Shown piece after piece: positions 57,290-64,000 of a DNA stretch of 64,000 bases. Source of the DNA: Sabellastarte sp. h YS-2021 (Eukaryota > Annelida > Polychaeta > Sabellida > Sabellidae). The notes below the pieces were generated by a model, which was not told the origin of the DNA, did not search any database, and was given only the letters and a program-made list of their open reading frames with translations. The position numbers were made by a program, and so were the translations under genes. The stretch's first letter is position 1. Every line of letters starts with the position of its first letter. Location: contig OZ024938.1 in the NCBI GenBank assembly GCA_964017235.1, forward strand, positions 56,597,816 to 56,661,815. Direction: 5' to 3'.

Positions 57290-58125
57290 ATCTGTAAAAT
57301 GTAATAAATTTGTTTTTTTCCTGCGATTTCTGATGTATTTTTGTCATACAGGAAGTGGGTGATATAAGAGGTATATGGTACTTTCGGTTTTACGTGAATG
57401 TATAAACACTACAGAAAACGTGGCTGATATTGGATTTCAAGTTCAACCTATTTTTGGTGACAATATGGACATATTTGACAGATTTAGACCTTCTGCCATC
57501 TTTTACTATATTGAGCGATTATTCATACTTAAAAATATGAACTGTTTAATAACACTATGCTAACCGTTGTCGATTAGTCGGCCAGTCGAGACCCCTATAT
57601 CAGACCATATACTTTTCCAACTTTGAACCAAAAGAATACATTTCCCTGTATATACCACCTCAAGATATCACTGGAGATTCACTGTAGGACCACAAATTGG
57701 ACAAGATGACCAAAATTAGTACATTAAACATGTTTCTATGATTACTTTGTAAAACAAGTAACTGCATTTCAAAAATATATAAATTTGGGGTGCTGGAATA
57801 CTTAAAATTGTGTCAAACAGATGTCTCAGTGGTTAAGTGCAGGATGTACCCACAAAATTTCAATATTTTTTCCATTACTTCTCCATGACCGAAGCTTTAA
57901 AACTAAGGACCTTTTACATGCTTCATGGCATGAAAGAGATAGGTACAGAGGCAGTGAGCTCTGCCGGGGCCATAAGCTCCCGCCAGTTTTGTCCTTGACA
58001 ACCACTCACTAGGTTCCAGTCACAGTACAGGGAAGATGTGGAAGACACCAAAATTTGATCGGATTACATAAATGTATCCTTGTATTGAAATGCTGGATGA
58101 AAGAAACGAGCAAAGCTGTTTCACA
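57290..58125. other. no gene seen
   Basis: AT-rich, without a supportable exon or element boundary. Confidence 0.4.
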
Positions 58126-58129
58126 GCAG

Positions 58130-58266
58130 GATGCCTTTTAATTTCCGTGACTTTTTATGTATTTTCCAAAACCTGGACTCAATTTCCATGACTTTTCCTG
58201 ACCTGGAAAAAATAATGCAATTCCCTGACTTTTCTAGGTTTTCCCATGACTGGATACACCCTGTAA
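58130..58266 (-). mobile_element. CAGGGT-type hAT-like MITE fragment
   Basis: TTTTTATGTATTTTCCAAAACC, TTTCCATGACTTTTCCTGACC and the end ACACCCTG resemble the complement of one half of the 16087-16506 family. Its terminus is interrupted by, or directly abuts, the hAT-like insertion at 58268. Confidence 0.45.
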
Positions 58267-58267
58267 G

Positions 58268-58646
58268 TAGGGACGTCATCGTGTACCGTGATATCATCAT
58301 ATCGCCGATGTTTCAAGTCCGCACACGATATCGAGCTTTGTTTTCATAGCCCGATTTCCGGGGTTTAGTTACTACATTAATGAAAAGTATTTACGTGGGT
58401 GTACATGAGCCAGAACTCGTAACTGGAAATGGCTTTCATTTTATTCTAAAATGAAGATTCTTGGATTTTACCCTCAATAAAGTAAAAAGTCTTTGTTATT
58501 TCGGAGAATTTACAGGGTTTATAATGTTTTGAATTAAAAATATGAAGTTGAAATGTTGATATTAACTTAGTGATAAATACCGCGATATCGCCCACTGTTT
58601 TGTTCACGGTATCGAGACAGCAAACTTCCCAACGATGATGTTCCTA
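58268..58646. mobile_element. hAT-like MITE with exact 8-bp target duplication (379 bp)
   Basis: TAGGGACGTCATCGT at the left and ACGATGATGTTCCTA at the right form ~15-bp inverted repeats with two mismatches. CCTGTAAG flanks both sides exactly (58260-58267 and 58647-58654). Subterminal ATATCATCATATCGCC and ATACCGCGATATCGCCC phrases are typical of many short hAT-like elements. Confidence 0.82.
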
Positions 58647-58879
58647 CCTGTAAGTGGTTAACAAATGTGGCATTTAATGAAATGGCTCTTTTATAAGCGA
58701 TTATATCTGCATTCTAACTATAACTTACATTTTGTACTACACTTGTTAAATAGATGGTAGTACAATACTACCTCAACATATTTAAGCATGAGAAAACATG
58801 TGGTGACAAAAATGGATCTCCTTTTGGGTCTGACATGTATACAAAACATGGATAAATAAAGGACACAGGAAAGTAAGCT

Positions 58880-60335
58880 TTTGAAAAACTAGATGAATAA
58901 CAAATGAAAAGATTTGCCTAACTTTGGTACTTGTGAAGGTATTTGACATTTATTTCCATCATAATTTTGCTACAAATAAGAAAATAGCTATTGCTCACTT
59001 ATGACATGCAATGGAACCCCAAACGATATGCCATCTTATAGTTAAGGAAAAAGTAGCTGAACAAATTATTTTAGGAAAATCCTGTAACTGCAGTAGTTTT
59101 TGAGTTACAATGGGTTTACTCAACAGTCACAATTTCAAAGTAGCTATTACTCAGCTGTCCAGTGTGCAACAGGTTTGCAGCTTTACTAACTGATAGCTCA
59201 TCAAAAACTAGATGAATAACATACTTGAAAATATTTCCCTAACTTGAATACTTTTGAAGATATTTGAAATTTACTTATGTTGTTATTTTGCTACAAATAA
59301 AAAAATAGCTATTACTCACTTATGGCATGCAACAGAACCCCAAACTATATGCCATCTTATAGTTAAGGAAAAAGTACCTGAATAATATATTTTAGGAAAA
59401 TACTCTAACTGCAATAGTTTTGGAGTTACAATGGATTTACGCAACAGTCACAATTTCAAAGTAGCTATTACTCAGCTATCCAATGTGCAACAGGTCTGAA
59501 ACTTTACTATGTGATAGCTTATCAAAAACTAGATGAATAACATATTTGAAAAGAATTCCCTAATTTTAATACTTTTGAAGATATCTGAAGCAAATTACTC
59601 ATGTCGTTATTTTGCTTCAAATAAGAAAATAGCTATTACTCAATTATGGCATGCAATAGAACCCCAAACTATATGGCATCTTATAATTAAGGACAAAGTA
59701 GCTGAACAACATATTTTAGGAAAATACTCTAACTGCACTAGTTTTTGAGTTACAATGGATTTACTCAACTGTAGAATTTCAAAGTAGCTATTACTCAGCT
59801 ATCCAATGTGCAACAGATCTGAAACTTTACTATGTGATAGCTTATCAAAAAGTAGATGAATAACATATTTGAAAAGAATTCCCTAACTTTAATACTTTTG
59901 AAGATATTTGACATTTACTTATGTCATTATTTTGCTACAAATAAGAAAATAGCTATTACTCACTTATGGCATGCAATAGAACCCCAAACTATATGCCGTC
60001 TTATAGTTAAGGACAAAGTAGCTGAACAACATATTTGAAGAAAAAGTTGTAACTGCAATAGTTTTTGAGTTATGAACTTATGAGCCCTTTACTCCAAGTA
60101 GCTAAGATTGCTATTACTCACTTTTCTTTAGGCCTAAGTCCATAAAACCAAAAAAAAATTTTGAGGGCGTGAAAATTCATTGAGACAATTAATTTACAAA
60201 AAATCTGTAGCTGTAGTAGTTTTGGAGAAATCTGCGTGACTAACTAACGCACGCACGCACACACGCACGCACGTACACACATGCATCATTTCATAATCTC
60301 CCTCCCGGGCTAAAGCCCGGCGGGAGATAATAATG
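58880..60335 (+). mobile_element. Helitron2-like element with 323-bp double-core array (family F)
   Basis: About four copies of a 323-bp unit made of two related ~160-bp halves. AGATGAATAACATA recurs at about 59211, 59531 and 59856, and each half has TAGCTATTACTCA, a Met/Cys-Tyr-like ATATGCC or CAACAGGTCTG block, and AAAGTAGMTGAA. The array ends in a GCACGCACGCACACACGCAC microsatellite (60250-60290) and a hairpin with CCGGGCT/AGCCCGG arms (60305-60320), then GGGAGATAATAA. The 5' terminus is unclear. Confidence 0.75.
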
Positions 60336-60536
60336 CAAACAGTAAAAGGTTTTACATTTGTAAAAAGGTACGATCACTCAATTCATTAAAACATCATGAA
60401 CATTTACCTTTCCAAGCAACTGTACATCTATGTACTTTGCTTGGGTATATACACTATTTTGCTGAGTATCGACAAAATTTTTCATATATAGTTTATAAAG
60501 CCTACAATTAATTTTATATGTATCATTGAAAAGGTA

Positions 60537-60685
60537 GCTCCTGGGTTGCCTAGTGGTTAGCAAGTTTGGCATCTGATCATATGCTGTCACATCTGTGGGT
60601 TCGAGCCCCGCAAGTGGCAATACTGAGGACCTGTCCCAATATAACCCTGGCTGTTGAACCAGACATAAAACCCCAACTCTGACAA
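60537..60685 (+). mobile_element. SINE type II with 10-bp target duplication
   Basis: Head TTGCCTAGTGGTTAGCAAGTTTGG, B box GGTTCGAGCCCC, tail GGCTGTTGAACC and GACATAAAACCCCAACTCTG. TGAAAAGGTA flanks it at 60527-60536 and 60686-60695. It is close to the 15734 copy. Confidence 0.82.
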
Positions 60686-60699
60686 TGAAAAGGTATTTT

Positions 60700-61550
60700 A
60701 CACTTTTAACTTGCGAATATTATTCAGCAAACCAATTCAGATTTGATGTCTCTATTTGATATCTAGTGATATCTGATTATCTGTGGACCTCAGCTCATGA
60801 ATATAACAACATTCAAGTCTATGTTGTTGATCAGCCAAATTGAGCCAATCAAACATTCTGTCTTTTAAAAGACTTTACCTGAACTTGTTTAAATGAAATG
60901 CTTAGAAACCATGATAGAATTTTTTTTTTCATTTATTATTTTTAAATAAAAAGTTCTACCAATTAATTGTTGTAATATGTGCAGGCAAACAGTCAGCCAA
61001 ATATATAATGACTGCAGTAAAATGGATTTGTTCTATTTTCTTGATACTGTTTAGAAATAAGCCACTTTGTGTTTCTTAAATTATTTTTTCAATTTCACTT
61101 CACACCTTTTTAAAAGCAGTTTTTGAAGATTAAAATATTATAGATTGTAACCTTGGAAATACTGTACTTCTGCGAAGAGTCATTACACTACTCCATTTAC
61201 TCCACAATTCTGTCTATGCTTCCGCTATGCTGTGTCTCCATCCACTGATCTTCAATGAGATTATAATAATAACAATCTTCTTTGATGTCCCACCAACTAG
61301 GGGGCCAAAGGTATCTCAGTCACAATCACTAATTATTCTGTTGACTGCAATTCCCATCACAGGTCATATCAAATGAAATCCTGCCACAAATCCTTAACAA
61401 GCTATGAGGCTAAAGCTTTAGTGTCCATTTTATTGATACTTTGTACATAAAAAATCCACACCGGAATACTTAGGACCAAAGTAGGAAGAAATGGGAACCA
61501 AACCTCCAAAATGTGGGTTAAAACTTCTGTGGTATGAAATTTCTGGACAC
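60700..61550. other. no gene seen
   Basis: AT-rich intergenic or intronic sequence with no recognised element. Confidence 0.4.
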
Positions 61551-61562
61551 AGTAGTATCTAC

Positions 61563-61987
61563 TAGTGAGTGGAATCGCCTCAATTTTCGTGGTCGATTAT
61601 TCGTCCATTTTTCCAACTGATAATCGACCCATAACCGACTTTCTACTCAGCTGTAAGACAATATATCATGAAACACTTTCCGGGATGAAGTATTTGTCAA
61701 TCCGGTAAGAATAAGACATTTAGAACCTACCAAAAGCACTCACTTCCAGTAAATATGGCGGTAGACATAAACAAACCCAAAATTCGTGACAAATCTCTTG
61801 ATTTAGCACAGGAAAGTTTACGAAACTATTTAAAACTTAAAATATAAAAAATACGTGGATATTAACTTATTAAGACACATAAGGAAGGGTAAGATTTAAT
61901 CGATTTCTAGAAGTCGTCAGTGACTGAATGCAATTGTACCATAACACCAACGATTAATCGAATGCTGGTCTAATCGTCCACTCACTA
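61563..61987. mobile_element. hAT-like MITE with exact 8-bp target duplication (425 bp)
   Basis: The ends TAGTGAGTGGA and TCCACTCACTA are inverted repeats (one base differs further in). GTATCTAC flanks both sides exactly (61555-61562 and 61988-61995). Subterminal TCGATTATTCGTCC and its TAATCGAATGCTGGTC-like partner add to the arms. No transposase is present. Confidence 0.85.
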
Positions 61988-62450
61988 GTATCTACACTGC
62001 TTGGTGTTGTAACATGACACACCCTGAACTTGCCACACACCAGGCAACAGAACACCTATAAACAACTAGTTATCATTAGTAACACTCACACATTTACGGA
62101 GATATACCATACAAGGAATAGTAGACATGATAGACAAAAATGTGATGTTCAGCGAGGTTATATGTCAGGATTTTCAAAGACGTTGGTTACATATTGGGAA
62201 GCATTAAAATCTCAAAACGAGTAATCACTGATGTCTAGAAGCCCCACTATAATTTTTGAATGCGCTTTTATTAGCATTGTTTGGGAGATATTGTTTCACA
62301 CAAATTTAAGGCATTTAATCTTGAAGCAGCATTTCTATTATTGGTATGAAACCCCAAGTAGTTCTGTACCCTCACACAAAACTTTTTGTATGCATGAATG
62401 AATTATGCAAGATTGCAAATTTTAAGTATTTGATCATCAACTAAATATAC

Positions 62451-62824
62451 TAGTGGTTGGACCGGTTCTGAAAGTAAATACCGGTTCCCTGGGCTTTGAA
62501 ACCAAACAAAATCTGGGATTTTGAAAGTTAGCACTTATATCATGAAAAACTTTATGCCAGTGTACATGACCTTTATTGTCGAAGGAAATATCTATTCACG
62601 AGATATTTTGAAGTTTATAAACTACCATAATGATGAATATAAAATAAAAATGCAAGTTGTTTCCTTAAATTTATATGTTCATTGTCTTGACGAAGCATTA
62701 TCTAGTAGAAAGCCTAATATAATGACATTTTCAATAACTGGTACTTAAATATTCTTTGTGTATTTTATCATTTCTACCTAAACAAAACAAAATGCGGTAG
62801 GCCGGTTTACCCTTCACACCGCTA
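62451..62824 (+). mobile_element. hAT-like MITE, best copy of the 374-bp family
   Basis: The left end is TAGTGGTTGGACCGG and the right end CCTTCACACCGCTA. AAATATAC flanks both sides exactly (62443-62450 and 62825-62832). Other copies are at 22167-22522 and 23203-23573, with a short fragment at 1398-1430 (GTTTCAAAGCCCCGGTAACC). Confidence 0.88.
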
Positions 62825-62832
62825 AAATATAC

Positions 62833-63650
62833 TGTTGCTGTTTCATTTCAAATACCTCATCTTTAAGCAGTATTTTTATCAATAAAATCATTTATCAATG
62901 TCAGGAAACCCAACAGTATTCTGTGATGTCATACTTCTATAGATACATGAATATTAATTGGCTGAATGAGTTTGCAAATTGTCACTTTGCCACTTCCATG
63001 ACCTCATATTTTGTGCCCATACATGATTACTGATGCGCACCTGGCATTTAAATTGTATGCTAGATTCGGGACTTCCCAATATTTTAAAGATTTAAAAATT
63101 TTTCAGGAATTTTAATGTAAAAGAGCTGTGCCAAATTAATTAAGTTAAAGGTACAGATTCATGTAAAAGTTTGTTTCTGCCTTGTAACAAGCACTTACAG
63201 CCAAGTTAACTGATACACGAATTTATGTTTTGTCACAGTTAAAATTTATATACAACTTGCACTTGTGTCAATAGATGATCAGGTGTCATTTTATTTTTTT
63301 TTTTCAAATTGCAAAATAAGGTTTTGCTTTATAGAACTAATAAATTATGTGGAGCAGTATGTATGGTTGCTTATTTATTGTAGTGGCTTTTTACCAGTAA
63401 ATGCCCATGCAATAAATAAAACTTTTATTAACAGCTTTATGTTACATTCTTCTACAACTAAATTATCAAAAGATATTTACCACATTTAATTATTCAAGTA
63501 CTTTTTATGACATTTGTTTCGAAGTTTTATATTTTTATAAATTGTTTCTTTTATCAGCTATTTATGACAAATCAGAAAAACCAGTGAAGGCCTATTTCTT
63601 AGACATATACAGAAGCAATTGTCCTTGAGATCGGTTTGTTATATTTCCCG
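62833..63650. other. no gene seen
   Basis: AT-rich. It includes a TACATGAATATTAATTGGCTG phrase near 62944 related to the debris at 4330-4530. No exon was identified. Confidence 0.4.
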
Positions 63651-63659
63651 GAATTCCAA

Positions 63660-63745
63660 AAAACAGGTGCGTCGAGGTGCGGTGTTGAAATGTGAGGTGC
63701 GGTAAAGTGGTGCGGTGAGGTGCGGTGTTAAAATATGAGGTGCGG
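63660..63745 (+). repeat. GAGGTGCGGT minisatellite
   Basis: Seven or so copies of GGTGCGGT or GAGGTGCGGT with short AT-rich spacers, including a longer duplicated unit (GAGGTGCGGTGTTGAAATGT followed by a GAGGTGCGGTGTTAAAATAT variant). Unusually G-rich for this window. Confidence 0.8.
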
Positions 63746-63754
63746 TCAGTAATA

Positions 63755-64000
63755 TTCTTGAGAAGATGTGACAACACAGACTTCCTTGCAATAGTTTATA
63801 AAATGGAAGCATCCACGAAGATCAAATACTTTGAACTTGAGAACTCACGGCCATAGCACCCCACTCATTAATATTCATGAGAAGATCTGACGACACAGAT
63901 TTCCCCTGGTATTTCCTTACATTAGTTTATAAAATGGAAGCATCCACGAAGATCAAATACTTTGAACTTGAGAAGTCACGGCCATAGCACCCCACTCATT
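63755..64000 (+). repeat. 130-bp tandem duplication cut by the right edge
   Basis: GAGAAGATNTGACNACACAGA, GTTTATAAAATGGAAGCATC, CACGAAGATCAAATACTTTG and CACGGCCATAGCACCCCACT occur twice, about 130 bp apart. The second copy runs to the last base, so more copies may follow. The repeats are nearly identical, apart from an extra ~17 bp in the second spacer. Confidence 0.8.

Noticed and set aside
62030-62224. 64-codon open frame on the plus strand after the 61563 MITE.
   Set aside because: No splice context, no recognisable motif and ordinary AT-rich composition. Chance is the simplest explanation.

Overview
This is eukaryotic, intron-rich, AT-rich nuclear DNA from a marine invertebrate. A mollusc, probably a bivalve, is my best guess. 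That guess is inference: it rests on the mix of tRNA-headed SINEs, Helitron2/Helentron-like elements carrying internal tandem repeats, DIRS and L2/CR1-like retroelements, and no marker gene settles it. No bacterial-style operon, rRNA, genuine tRNA gene or CRISPR array was seen.

One recognisable cellular gene runs leftwards through most of the window: a family-27 polypeptide N-acetylgalactosaminyltransferase (GALNT). Nine coding exons on the minus strand (45193 down to 7898) splice together with consistent phases and GT-AG boundaries. They give 475 codons plus one base, from the cytoplasmic tail and signal anchor through the DSH metal site, the WGGEN motif and the VGH metal ligand. The end of the catalytic domain and any C-terminal lectin domain lie beyond the left edge. 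A second, unrecognised coding-like segment (45380-45642, minus) ends just upstream of the GALNT start exon.

Nearly everything else is repeats, most of it inside GALNT introns. (1) An 8.4-kb satellite (26180-34545) has a 169-bp monomer in a 15-monomer, 2536-bp higher-order unit repeated about three times. (2) A foldback element (40161-44094) has a 9-bp target duplication, arms of ~22-bp repeats in opposite orientation, and a nested LINE and SINE. (3) A set of Helitron2/Helentron-like non-autonomous elements share a layout of internal tandem array, then microsatellite, then perfect 3' hairpin (1-262, 1735-3780, 2041-2737, 6830-7345, 7572-7809, 12360-12998, 18878-19545, 36978-37207, 47090-47872, 54093-57275, 58880-60335; probably also 26180-34991). 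(4) A DIRS-type element is reduced to a broken gag and terminal inverted repeats (9012-10559). (5) Many TIR elements carry identifiable target duplications: hAT-like at 23203-23573, 58268-58646, 61563-61987 and 62451-62824, pogo-like at 671-1358, and a TA-flanked MITE at 38833-39057. (6) Two tRNA-headed SINE families share one 3' tail. (7) L2/CR1-like LINE fragments lie at 20790-22035, 40795-42933 and 49750-50288.

The exciting candidate is the modular tandem-repeat/hairpin element system. The 54.1-57.3 kb element joins two array types that occur separately elsewhere (a 133-bp 'core' array and the 169-bp satellite). This suggests the intronic satellite is an expanded internal array of such elements.
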